From Treponema sp. (GTDB taxonomy: Bacteria; Spirochaetota; Spirochaetia; Treponematales; Breznakiellaceae): a DNA stretch of 7,365 nucleotides. The stretch lies in contig JAIRLZ010000076.1 of the NCBI GenBank assembly GCA_031259035.1, positions 1-7,365 of the forward strand, read 5' to 3'. Below, in pieces: positions 1-6,018 of this stretch. How positions within the stretch are numbered: the first letter of the stretch is position 1; the number at the start of each line of letters is the position of its first letter. The translations under genes were made by a program, and so were the position numbers. The notes beneath the pieces were generated by a model. That model was not told the origin of the DNA and did not search any database. It saw only the letters and a list, made by a program, of their open reading frames with translations.

Positions 1-355
1 AAACAAGTTGCGCTATGCGGTCGCCGTTGTTGATGACGACCGGCTCCTGCCCAAGGTTGACGAGAATGACGCGCACCTCGCCGCGGTAGTCAGAATCTAT
101 GGTGCCGGGAGCGTTCAACACAGTTACGCCCTGTTTATATGCCAAACCGGAACGCGGACGCACCTGCGCCTCGCAGCTTTCCGGCATTTCCAGCGCAAAA
201 CCCGTCGGAATCCGCGTCCGCTCCAACGGCTGTAAGACAACCGGCTCCGCCAGAAACGCCCTGATATCCATGCCCGCCGCCCCCGCCGTCTCGTACCGCG
301 GCGACGCAACATCAGAAGAGACTTTACATACTTTGACAACAACCGATGACGCCAT
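1..355 (-). CDS. dut: dUTP diphosphatase (dUTPase), C-terminus cut by window edge
   Basis: The product hydrolyses dUTP to dUMP and pyrophosphate, keeping uracil out of DNA and supplying dUMP for dTTP synthesis. The 118 visible codons carry four of the five trimeric-dUTPase motifs: AGAAGMDIRA (residues 24-33), PRSGLA (67-72), GTIDSDYRGEV (84-94, with the catalytic Asp of the GxIDxxYxG motif) and GDRIAQLV (111-118). The glycine-rich motif 5 lies beyond the left edge, so about 25-35 residues are missing. The start is the ATG at 355: the frame is closed by a TGA at 383-385 and has no other ATG, GTG or TTG in between. No clear Shine-Dalgarno precedes it. It lies 89 nt downstream of pnp on the same strand, so it is probably the third gene of the rpsO-pnp operon. 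The family call is secure; operon membership is inferred. Confidence 0.95.
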   Translation of the reverse strand, partial: MASSVVVKVCKVSSDVASPRYETAGAAGMDIRAFLAEPVVLQPLERTRIPTGFALEMPESCEAQVRPRSGLAYKQGVTVLNAPGTIDSDYRGEVRVILVNLGQEPVVINNGDRIAQLV

Positions 356-444
356 AGCGAACTGTGAGAGGAAGGATGCGTTTCAACTGCCGGAAACCGC
401 GCCGCATGGCGTCACGGTCTGCGTTCAAACGCGCCGCTTTCCCT

Positions 445-2610
445 CTAAAACCTTCTTAAATTCCTATCCCCTCTCGGCCTGTCTCCGCCGTAAGGCGGCC
501 TTCCGCCGGAAGCGGACGGCTTCCTCTCGCCGTCAGGATCGATGGCGTCGATATAGGAAAGGTTGATGCGCCCCATCTTGTCAATTTCCACCACCTTCAC
601 TGGAATCTCCTGATTTTCATGGAGTACATCCGTCACAGACGTTACATGCTCGCGGGAAAGTTTGGAAATATGCACCAGTCCGTCCTTGCCGGGCAGAATT
701 TCAACAAAAGCCCCATATTCCGTAATGCGCCGGACAACGCCATTGTAGAGGCTTCCCACTTCCGGATCAGACACAATGCCGGTAACCGCGAGCTTGGCTT
801 CATCGGCGTCTTTCGGATTTTTTCCATATATGGTAACCGTCCCGTCATTTTCCGTGTTGATGGTGACATGGTGCTGCTCACAGAGCGCCTTGATGTTTTT
901 GCCCCCGGGACCAATGAGCGCGCCGATCTTGTCGACATCGATCTTCATGGTGACTATCTTGGGCGCAAATTCGCTTATATCAGGCGCGGGCTTGCTGATG
1001 GTCTGGTTCATTATGGAAAGAATGTGGAGTCTGCCCCGTTTCGCCTGCTCAAGGGCTTTTCGCATGATCTCAATGTTAAGGCCTGCTATCTTGATGTCCA
1101 TCTGGAAGCCGGTTATGCCGTCTTCGGTGCCGGCGACCTTAAAATCCATATCGCCGAGATGGTCTTCCTCACCCAAAATGTCGGACAGCACCGCGTACCG
1201 ATCCCCGTCGGTGATGAGTCCCATTGCGATGCCCGCAACCGGCTTTTTCATAGGCGCCCCCGCGTTGAGCAGGGACAATGTTCCGCCGCATACGGTCGCC
1301 ATTGACGAGGAACCGTTGGATTCCATTATCTCCGACACCAGCCGAATGGTGTAGGGGAAATCTTCTTTGCTGGGGATCATGGCTTCCAGGGAGCGGCGGG
1401 CGAGATTGCCGTGTCCAATTTCACGGCGTCCGGTACCGAGGCGTCCGACTTCGCCAACCGAATAAGGCGGGAAGTTGTAGTGCAGAATGAAATGCTCGCG
1501 TTTGTCGCCGTCAATGTCATCGTACACCTGCTCGTCCATAACGGTGCCAAGCGTAGCGACCACAAGGGACTGGGTTTCGCCGCGGGTGAATAGCGCGGAA
1601 CCGTGGGTTCGCGGCAGAACATTGATTTCGCACTCAATGTTCCTGATGTCTTCGAGTCCACGCCCGTCCACACGCCTGCCGTGATCCAGAATTGACGAAC
1701 GGAGTATTTCATATTGCAAATCCTCAAACAATGCGTCAAACAATTTCGCCTGCGTTTCGTCGGCAAGCTGCTCCGCGTATTGAGTGTTAATGTCGGACTT
1801 CACCTGATGGATCGCCGCGCGCCGCGTCTGTTTGCTGTCCTTAAAGCACGCTTCCTGTAATTTTGAGAATGCGGCGGAGCGGATGGCGCCAGCGTTTTGA
1901 AGCGTATCGTCACTTTCGGTGAGCGGGATCTTCTCTTTTCCAGCGAGAGAGCGCAACTTCTCTTGCAATTCGCAACATTCGCTGATGACCTCGCGCGCCT
2001 TCTCAAGCGCCTCTATCATCACCTCCTCGCTCACCTCTTTCGCGCCGCCTTCCACCATGGTGATGCCGTCTTTGGACCCGGCGACTACGATCTCAAGCGT
2101 CGACCGCTCAATGTCGCTGTACGTAGGATTCACGATAAGCTCGCCGTCCACCTGACACACCCGCACGCCCGCAATAGGTCCATTAAACGGTATGTCGGAA
2201 ATGTGAACAGCCGCCGAAGATGCGATGATGGCAAGCATATCCGGGGGATTCACCTGATCCGTTGAGAGCGTCGTCGGCACAATTTGGATTTCCCGTCCGA
2301 AACTTTTCTCAAAAAGAGGGCGCATGGGGCGATCAATAAGGCGGGACACGAGGATTTCCTTGTCTTTTGGGCGTCCTTCTCTCTTGATAAACCCACCCGG
2401 AATTTTTCCCGCCGCATAGTATTTTTCATTGTAATCAACGGTTACCGGTACATAATCAAGTCCGGAAACCGCGTCTTCCGAACAACACACCGTAGCAATA
2501 ACCACCGAACCTTCGTATTGAGCAAAAACAGCGCCGTTGGCCTGTTTTGCGATTCTGCCAGTCTCCAACGTCAATTCTTTACCGGCAATGTGCATAGATA
2601 TTTTTTGCAT
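445..2610 (-). CDS. pnp: Polynucleotide phosphorylase (PNPase)
   Basis: This is a 3'-5' phosphorolytic exoribonuclease and RNA 3' tailing enzyme, a trimer in the cytoplasm and part of mRNA decay. At 721 residues it is full length. Order of parts: first RNase PH-like domain (about 1-220), helical linker (about 230-305), second RNase PH-like domain (about 310-540) with GTGRREIGHG (392-401), the phosphate-binding GSSSMA (433-438) and EEDHLGDMDFK (481-491). In that last motif D483, D489 and K491 match the catalytic Asp/Asp/Lys of the E. coli enzyme. A KH domain follows with GPGGKNIK (567-574), then an S1 domain (about 618-688) and a short Gly/Arg-rich tail (about 697-721). The start ATG lies 4 nt after the rpsO stop, with only a weak AGAAAG upstream, so translation is probably coupled to rpsO. 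All key residues are present. Confidence 0.98.
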   Translation of the reverse strand: MQKISMHIAGKELTLETGRIAKQANGAVFAQYEGSVVIATVCCSEDAVSGLDYVPVTVDYNEKYYAAGKIPGGFIKREGRPKDKEILVSRLIDRPMRPLFEKSFGREIQIVPTTLSTDQVNPPDMLAIIASSAAVHISDIPFNGPIAGVRVCQVDGELIVNPTYSDIERSTLEIVVAGSKDGITMVEGGAKEVSEEVMIEALEKAREVISECCELQEKLRSLAGKEKIPLTESDDTLQNAGAIRSAAFSKLQEACFKDSKQTRRAAIHQVKSDINTQYAEQLADETQAKLFDALFEDLQYEILRSSILDHGRRVDGRGLEDIRNIECEINVLPRTHGSALFTRGETQSLVVATLGTVMDEQVYDDIDGDKREHFILHYNFPPYSVGEVGRLGTGRREIGHGNLARRSLEAMIPSKEDFPYTIRLVSEIMESNGSSSMATVCGGTLSLLNAGAPMKKPVAGIAMGLITDGDRYAVLSDILGEEDHLGDMDFKVAGTEDGITGFQMDIKIAGLNIEIMRKALEQAKRGRLHILSIMNQTISKPAPDISEFAPKIVTMKIDVDKIGALIGPGGKNIKALCEQHHVTINTENDGTVTIYGKNPKDADEAKLAVTGIVSDPEVGSLYNGVVRRITEYGAFVEILPGKDGLVHISKLSREHVTSVTDVLHENQEIPVKVVEIDKMGRINLSYIDAIDPDGERKPSASGGRPPYGGDRPRGDRNLRRF

Positions 2611-2614
2611 GTAT

Positions 2615-2884
2615 TTACTTTCTAAGACCCAAATCCTTTAGAATTGAGCGGTACTTTTCAAGATCCGTGCGCTGAACATATTTGAGCAGCCGGCGGCGTT
2701 TGCTAACCAGAATCGACATCGCCCTTTGACTGGACTTGTCTTTCTTGAATTGTTTGCGGTGTTCCGTGAGATGATTAATGCGCCCGGTTAGGATCGCAAT
2801 CTGGACTTCCGAATCACCGGTATCTTTTTCATTTTTACCGTACTTCGTAATGATGGAAGTCACTTCTTCTTTGTTTAATGCCAT
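2615..2884 (-). CDS. rpsO: 30S ribosomal protein S15
   Basis: S15 binds the central domain of 16S rRNA early in small-subunit assembly and contributes to a bridge to the 50S subunit. The 89-residue product has the standard length. It contains the family motif GDSEVQIAILTGRINHLTEH (residues 23-42), then HRKQFKKDKSSQRAM and KRRRLLKYV, the conserved helices that contact rRNA. A strong Shine-Dalgarno, GAGAGGAG on the minus strand at 2891-2898, sits 6 nt upstream of the ATG. rpsO-pnp is one of the most conserved bacterial gene pairs. In several bacteria S15 represses its own mRNA through a leader structure. The leader here is very short, and I see no obvious S15-binding pseudoknot. Confidence 0.98.
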   Translation of the reverse strand: MALNKEEVTSIITKYGKNEKDTGDSEVQIAILTGRINHLTEHRKQFKKDKSSQRAMSILVSKRRRLLKYVQRTDLEKYRSILKDLGLRK

Positions 2885-2907
2885 AAAAAACTCCTCTCTA
2901 TTTCCTT

Positions 2908-2938
2908 ATTATAATACTGAAATTTTCAAAATAGTCAA
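2908..2938 (-). promoter_or_regulatory. Sigma70-type promoter of rpsO-pnp-dut
   Basis: On the minus strand, TTGACT (2938-2933) is followed after 16 nt by TATTAT (2916-2911). The overlapping TATAAT (2913-2908) would give a 19-nt spacer. The predicted transcript starts near 2901-2905 and leads directly into the GAGAGGAG ribosome binding site of rpsO. The spacer is AT rich. Position, strand and near-consensus boxes agree, but the start site is inferred. Confidence 0.8.
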
Positions 2939-2994
2939 GTGTCCGCGGCGCCACAAAAAATACCATGTTCCACAGGTTATTTTCGTACAGGCGC

Positions 2995-3031
2995 TTATAG
3001 GAGGGTGTCCCTTCTATAAGGAGGGCGTCCC
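2995..3031. repeat. Tandem direct repeat, period 20 bp
   Basis: GAGGGTGTCCC (3001-3011) and GAGGGCGTCCC (3021-3031) are spaced exactly 20 bp apart, each preceded by TATA-rich sequence (TTATAG and CTATAAG). Each copy contains an AGGAGGG block that would be a near-perfect Shine-Dalgarno on the plus strand. The second copy precedes an ATG at 3034 opening a 15-codon frame that ends at TAA (3079-3081). The repeat is clear; its role is unknown. Confidence 0.7.
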
Positions 3032-3400
3032 AATGGGGTTACACATGAAAATAAGACAGGCGGTGAGGAGGGAATTGTAAAAAAACCGGTGTCAAAAGGC
3101 GGCGAAAAAAGCGAAGGCGGCTCCGTTTGATGAGTCGGCCCGGCTGGACGTCCACTGCCGGAAGTCCGCGGTCCGGGGGTCGCGCTCAAATCTGGCCGGG
3201 AAATTACAGCCCATGAGGACGGGAGGCCTGTGAAACTCAAGCCTGAAAAGAAGCCGCCCGCGAACCGCAAAGGCTTCCATACCGGCGAGGGCTTTTTTTT
3301 GCGCACATGCGGCCGGAGACGAAGTTTCCGCTTGCTAAACGAGAGTTTCGGCGGATTGCCGCAGTCCTCGACCGCCGGCCTGTTCAGACCCACACGGCAT

Positions 3401-3492
3401 GTTGCCGCTAGGAGTTTGTTGCGCTTCGCGCCCCAAATCGGAGAAAACGCACATTTTTGTGCGTTTTCTTTCGCTCAAACTCCCAAAGCAAC
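3401..3492. repeat. Nested inverted repeats forming a branched structure
   Basis: Four nested or adjacent stems can form. GTTGC (3401-3405) pairs with GCAAC (3488-3492). GGAGTTTG (3411-3418) pairs with CAAACTCC (3476-3483). GCGC (3421-3424) pairs with GCGC (3428-3431) over a TTC loop. AGAAAACGCACA (3442-3453) pairs perfectly with TGTGCGTTTTCT (3458-3469) over four T. The core CGGAGAAAA at 3439-3447 also occurs at 5550-5558 and 6035-6043 in the repeats around the YgiW-like gene, so this may be a relative. Whether it acts as RNA or as DNA is unknown. Confidence 0.7.
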
Positions 3493-3502
3493 CCATAAAT
3501 CG

Positions 3503-3545
3503 TGGTTTTCATGGCTTTTTTCAACGAAAAAACCATAAAAACCCA
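3503..3545. repeat. Long AT-rich hairpin
   Basis: Two 20-nt arms, 3503-3522 and 3526-3545, flank a three-base AAC loop. The arms pair along nearly their whole length, with one mismatch and one single-base bulge on each side. It lies immediately downstream of the minus-strand gene ending at 3569, so it could end or stabilise that transcript. It lacks a U-run after the stem, so it is not a textbook terminator. Its position next to the 3401-3492 element suggests both belong to one repeat unit. Confidence 0.65.
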
Positions 3546-3557
3546 CAAGTGCAACAG

Positions 3558-3569
3558 GCTGCTAGCAGC
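3558..3569. repeat. Perfect 12-bp palindrome at a stop codon
   Basis: GCTGCTAGCAGC is its own reverse complement. Its last base is the final base of the TAG stop codon of the minus-strand gene (3569-3571). It is preceded by GCAACAGG (3551-3558), which may mark the edge of the repeat unit at 3401-3545. It could be a protein-binding or target site, or chance. Confidence 0.45.
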
Positions 3570-4120
3570 TACCAGTTTCCACGCCGTTCATTGTTATGGA
3601 AATCCCGAAAATCATGGAAACGCTCAAATTGTCCGAACGGTTGGAAGCCTCTAGAGCGTCGCGGCATGTTTCTGTGAGGGCTAGTATATCCCGGCAAAGG
3701 AGGGCGCGGCGGCGCCTGACTAAAACGGGCTTCGTTATCCAGATCATACTCTTTTCCATTAAATATGAGTTTCACAACATGAAACGCATATTCGACAGCC
3801 GTGTTTTGATCATTGTGGGGAATGGCAAACGCATACCCTTCAAGCGCCACATTCTCTCCTTCTTTAAGACCGTCGACAAATCCGATGAGCCGATCAATGC
3901 CGCTGAGGTAATAGGTCGCATCGCCGCTTTGCAGAGCGATCCTTCCTTTTACAAAGGCTAGGTTTCCACTCACCGCACTTTTCTCCACCTGCGGATCGCG
4001 GGTATGCCATACTTTCCGCCTCGCCTGCGCCGTGTTGGGATCGTCCGCCAACTGACCAAACGTCACGCCGGCGGCGGCTAGCAGGATGCCCGCGCTCATT
4101 ATAATTGTTTTCGCTTTCAT
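3569..4120 (-). CDS. Small exported protein of unknown function
   Basis: I do not recognise the family. The 183-residue product starts with a signal peptide: Lys at 2 and 4, a hydrophobic stretch at about 6-20 and likely cleavage near VTFG-QLA (19-25). It is therefore predicted to be exported. Residues about 45-125 alternate hydrophobic and charged positions and include SGNLAFVKGRIAL and GENVALEGYAFAI. This beta-rich pattern is loosely like the small OB-fold periplasmic proteins, but the match is not diagnostic. The tail (about 136-183) is low complexity, with PPRPPLPGY followed by a segment rich in Phe, Arg and His. The start at 4120 is preferred over the ATG at 4126 because AGGAG (4127-4131) is 6 nt from the first and touches the second. 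It is monocistronic with its own promoter. Confidence 0.75.
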   Translation of the reverse strand: MKAKTIIMSAGILLAAAGVTFGQLADDPNTAQARRKVWHTRDPQVEKSAVSGNLAFVKGRIALQSGDATYYLSGIDRLIGFVDGLKEGENVALEGYAFAIPHNDQNTAVEYAFHVVKLIFNGKEYDLDNEARFSQAPPRPPLPGYTSPHRNMPRRSRGFQPFGQFERFHDFRDFHNNERRGNW

Positions 4121-4126
4121 ATCCAT

Positions 4127-4131
4127 CTCCT
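4127..4131 (-). promoter_or_regulatory. Shine-Dalgarno that decides the start
   Basis: AGGAG on the minus strand lies 6 nt upstream of the ATG at 4120 and 0 nt from the ATG at 4126. Only the former is a workable spacing, so the protein begins MKAKTII rather than MDMKAK. Confidence 0.75.
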
Positions 4132-4152
4132 GTGAATTATGTTAAGATATTT

Positions 4153-4180
4153 ATAATATGCAATTAGTATGCCAAGTCAA
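4153..4180 (-). promoter_or_regulatory. Sigma70-type promoter of the exported-protein gene
   Basis: On the minus strand, TTGACT (4180-4175), a 16-nt spacer and TATTAT (4158-4153) repeat the layout of the rpsO promoter. TATAAA (4155-4150) is an alternative -10 with a longer spacer. The transcript would begin near 4145, about 25 nt before the start codon. Confidence 0.7.
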
Positions 4181-4225
4181 AAAGCCGTAAATTCAGGCGC
4201 ATTCGGGATGTACGGTATGCCAAGT
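4167..4225. repeat. 11-bp direct repeat over a promoter, possible operator pair
   Basis: GTATGCCAAGT occurs at 4167-4177 and again at 4215-4225, 48 bp apart start to start. The first copy overlaps the -35 box of the minus-strand promoter. Two equal sites placed this way suit a repressor or activator. The spacing is not close to a multiple of 10.5 bp (about 4.6 turns), so the copies would not face the same side of the helix exactly. The regulator is not visible. Confidence 0.45.
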
Positions 4226-4328
4226 GGGTAAAATTGTTACAAGGGTGGTTTCTTTTTATCCTCTATGAAAAAACGGCGGCGAGTCGTCTTGAATAAGAAG
4301 GCGTTTTCTGAAAAAATGCTTCTCACAT

Positions 4329-5312
4329 ATGAGGCGGAATTTCAGCATTTCAAGTTTTATTATTCTCGCGCTGTGCATTCTCTTTTTTATCCTGCTTATA
4401 CGCGCCGTCAACGCTCCTGAACCGGCGGCGGCAATGTCCGCATTTTTCATAGGCCCCTGGAACGGCGTCTGGTTCAGCGGGAACACCCTTGACGCTGTGA
4501 CTCTGCTCCTTACCGCCGCGCTTGGCGCTGTCGCGGCGTTTCAGGGAGGATGCTTCAATCTTGGAGGCGAAGGACAGATTTACATAGGCGGACTTGCGGC
4601 GGCGCTTGCGCTGCTGAATCTGCCTTCTGTTGCGGGCATGAGCCTTTGGGCTGCGGCGTTCATCGCAATCACAGCCGGCGGCATCATGGGTTTTATATCG
4701 GGGTTTCTCAAAAAAGCCGCCGGCGCAAACGAAATCATCACCAGTTTTCTGTTGTCCGGCGCGCTTGCCCCGGTCGCGGACTATCTTCTTGCCGGGCCCC
4801 TCCGCGATCCTTCGGGAAACCTCCTTGCGACAAAAGCCCTTCCCCGGCTTCTCCGCATTCTGCCGCCTTCGAACCTCTCGGTTTCGTTTGTCATATCGCT
4901 GCTATTGGTCGCCACCGGACATTTTTTCATCAACACCACGGTCCTGGGATACAGGCTCAAAATCGCGGGTTCAAATCCGGCTTTCGCCCATTACGCCGGC
5001 ATAGAAGCGAGCCATTATTGGATGCCTTCAATGGCTCTGTCCGGCGCGCTTTCCGGACTTGCGGGCTTCTTCGCCGTAGCCGGCACATACGGGCGCTGCC
5101 ACATGGGTTTTTCCGGCGGACTCGGCTGGAACGCCATAGCGGTCGCGCTCGTCGCCCGCAACCGCCCGCTCCTCCTGATTCCGGCTGCGCTTGTATATGC
5201 GGCTCTGGAGCAAGGGTCGCAATCCGCCATGCTTGCAATAGGACTCCGGTTTGAAACCTCGGCGTTTATTCAAGCCGCGGCGCTGCTGTTCGCCGCAATT
5301 CAGGGCAGGTGA
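4329..5312 (+). CDS. ABC transporter permease, YufP/RfuC (BMP nucleoside or riboflavin) type
   Basis: The product is an inner-membrane permease of the branched-chain amino acid/BMP superfamily. Relatives import nucleosides or, in treponemes, riboflavin. The 327 residues give about 9-10 hydrophobic segments (roughly 8-27, 55-75, 83-100, 103-125, 137-155, 184-202, 232-252, 262-277, 281-295, 310-325). Family marks are FNLGGEGQIYIGG (76-88), KKAAGANEIITSF (128-140), LGYRLKIAGSNPAFAHYAGI (206-225), SMALSGALSGLAGFFAV (234-250) and GLGWNAIAVALVARNRP (264-280). The start ATG at 4329 has no good Shine-Dalgarno, and the frame is closed upstream by TGA at 4290-4292. Such permeases normally pair with a second permease encoded next to them, plus an ATPase and a lipoprotein. 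None is visible on either side, so the substrate cannot be inferred from context. Confidence 0.88.
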   Translation: MRRNFSISSFIILALCILFFILLIRAVNAPEPAAAMSAFFIGPWNGVWFSGNTLDAVTLLLTAALGAVAAFQGGCFNLGGEGQIYIGGLAAALALLNLPSVAGMSLWAAAFIAITAGGIMGFISGFLKKAAGANEIITSFLLSGALAPVADYLLAGPLRDPSGNLLATKALPRLLRILPPSNLSVSFVISLLLVATGHFFINTTVLGYRLKIAGSNPAFAHYAGIEASHYWMPSMALSGALSGLAGFFAVAGTYGRCHMGFSGGLGWNAIAVALVARNRPLLLIPAALVYAALEQGSQSAMLAIGLRFETSAFIQAAALLFAAIQGR

Positions 5313-5508
5313 AGCCCGCGCCATAAGCCCCGCCGTCCCTCGCCACATCCCCGGCGGCAGGATTTCACACGGGGATTTCATGCTGAAACCATACACAGAC
5401 TGTTCGTTCAGTTTCCTTAGATTATTCGCAGCTCGGCGGCGTCCGCGCCGCCGCTTCGTAAAGGACTGGTAACAATAGATAGACAAAAACGTTTTTTTTG
5501 TATATTAT
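5313..5508. other. Spacer after the permease gene
   Basis: There is no gene and no remnant of a partner permease in any frame. It contains a GC hairpin, CGGCGGCG (5434-5441) with CGCCGCCG (5446-5453) over a TCCG loop. That hairpin may limit read-through from the permease gene but has no T-run after it. A T8 tract (5492-5499) lies between the -35 and -10 boxes of the next promoter. Confidence 0.55.
5480..5508 (+). promoter_or_regulatory. Promoter of the YgiW-like gene
   Basis: TAGACA (5480-5485), a 17-nt spacer that is mostly T, and TATTAT (5503-5508) match sigma70 consensus at five of six positions each. The predicted start near 5514-5516 would place hairpin unit A at the very 5' end of the mRNA, giving a structured leader of about 135 nt. 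Confidence 0.65.
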
Positions 5509-5510
5509 GG

Positions 5511-5619
5511 AAACTTCTGGAAACTTCGGACTAGTTTCCAGAGGCGACTCGGAGAAAATCGCTCGTCCGTTGTAATGCAAGCAATTGCGACAAAGCGATT
5601 TTCTCATAGAGCAAGAAAA
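5511..5619 (+). repeat. Structured repeat unit A (5' leader of YgiW-like gene)
   Basis: Two hairpins form the unit. Hairpin 1: 5514-5525 with 5533-5544 (core CTGGAAACT / AGTTTCCAG, one G-T pair). Hairpin 2: GAGAAAATCGC (5552-5562) with GCGATTTTCTC (5595-5605), an 11-bp perfect stem. Its long apical loop can form TTGT/ACAA (5570-5573, 5590-5593) and GCAA/TTGC (5577-5580, 5585-5588). Unit B repeats it 485 bp downstream in direct orientation. GGAAACTTC is also duplicated in tandem at 5509-5517 and 5519-5527. It lies between a promoter and a ribosome binding site, so it is probably transcribed. Confidence 0.8.
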
Positions 5620-5637
5620 ATACAAATTATTTTATCA

Positions 5638-5642
5638 AGGAG
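5638..5642 (+). promoter_or_regulatory. Ribosome binding site fixing the YgiW-like start
   Basis: AGGAG lies 7 nt upstream of the ATG at 5650. The in-frame ATG further upstream at 5575 falls in the loop of hairpin unit A and lacks such a site, so it is rejected as the start. Confidence 0.85.
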
Positions 5643-5649
5643 CGGTGGT

Positions 5650-6018
5650 ATGAAAAGGGTTTTGTTCGCTTGTTCAATTGTCATGTTGACATTTGTTGGA
5701 TCATTTGTCAATGCCCAAGAAGGCTTTAGAGGTCCCGGACCGGATGTTGTAACGGTTGATGCGGCAAAAGGCTTGAGGGATGGTTATCCGGTAATTTTAA
5801 AAGGAAAAATCGAACGATTTTTGGGGGATGAAAAATATTTATTCACCGATGAAACGGGAAGTATTATTGTTGAAATAGATGATATACTTTGGCGTGGACT
5901 TTCTGTGGATCAGAATGACATGGTTGAAATAACCGGAGAAATTGACAAGGGATTTAGGAGAACTGAAATAGAAGCAAGCGGTATAAAAAAAATGGGAACC
6001 TCTGGAAACTCCGGTTGA
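5650..6018 (+). CDS. Exported YgiW/YdeI-family OB-fold (BOF) protein
   Basis: The 122-residue product has a signal peptide (MKRVLF, hydrophobic 4-19, likely cleavage after FVNA at residue 22) and then a single OB-fold domain of the bacterial OB-fold (BOF) family. Family features are TVDAAKGLRDGYPVILKGKI (35-54), LGDEKYLFTDETGSIIVEID (58-77), WRGLSV (81-86) and VEITGEIDK (92-100). E. coli relatives YgiW and YdeI are periplasmic stress-tolerance proteins; their ligand is not firmly known. The gene is much more AT rich than the permease gene and uses AGA, AGG, TTA and TTG freely, so it may be a recent arrival. The last residues (GTSGNSG, 116-122) and the stop are encoded inside hairpin unit B. 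No neighbouring gene shares its transcript. Confidence 0.88.
   Translation: MKRVLFACSIVMLTFVGSFVNAQEGFRGPGPDVVTVDAAKGLRDGYPVILKGKIERFLGDEKYLFTDETGSIIVEIDDILWRGLSVDQNDMVEITGEIDKGFRRTEIEASGIKKMGTSGNSG

Larger units (their letters stand above)
2939..3568. other. Gene-poor spacer with repeats and hairpins
   Basis: No reading frame here resembles a known protein. Frames at 2995-3393 and 3092-3280 (minus) and at 3230-3538 and 3399-3677 (plus) are open. They are rich in Arg, Pro and Ser, cross hairpins or repeats, and look incidental or like decayed sequence. The left third has a tandem repeat (2995-3031). The middle (3050-3390) is GC rich, with an eight-T run at 3293-3300 and a weak GAAGCC/GGCTTC hairpin (3250-3277) that could be a poor terminator. 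The right part is dominated by inverted repeats listed separately. No tRNA, rRNA or riboswitch that I could recognise is present. Confidence 0.6.

Noticed and set aside
325..407. 27-codon frame from ATG at 407 between pnp and dut (minus strand)
   Set aside because: No ribosome binding site, and it overlaps the start of dut out of frame; no recognisable peptide.
3115..3180. Possible hammerhead or riboswitch-like segment (TGATGAG and GGAAGTCC words)
   Set aside because: The conserved core order of hammerhead, RNase P RNA and cobalamin or FMN riboswitches is not present.
2995..3393. 132-codon minus-strand frame
   Set aside because: Its composition is extreme in Pro, Ser and Arg, it runs through the tandem repeat, it lacks a ribosome binding site and it resembles no family.
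3230..3677. Two overlapping plus-strand frames (3230-3538 and 3399-3677)
   Set aside because: Both read through the inverted-repeat element; the second also runs antisense into the exported-protein gene. They look like by-products of repeat sequence.
4264..4422. Short plus-strand frame starting MKKRRRVVLNKK upstream of the permease
   Set aside because: It overlaps the permease out of frame for most of its length, and I could not connect it to a frameshifted permease N-terminus.
4968..4982. GGGTTCAAATCCGGC, resembling a tRNA T-arm
   Set aside because: It lies inside the permease reading frame, encoding part of a conserved motif, and no acceptor, D or anticodon arms fit around it.
5575..5649. 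N-terminal extension of the YgiW-like protein from ATG 5575
   Set aside because: The extension falls in hairpin unit A, lacks a ribosome binding site and would bury the clear signal peptide that starts at 5650.
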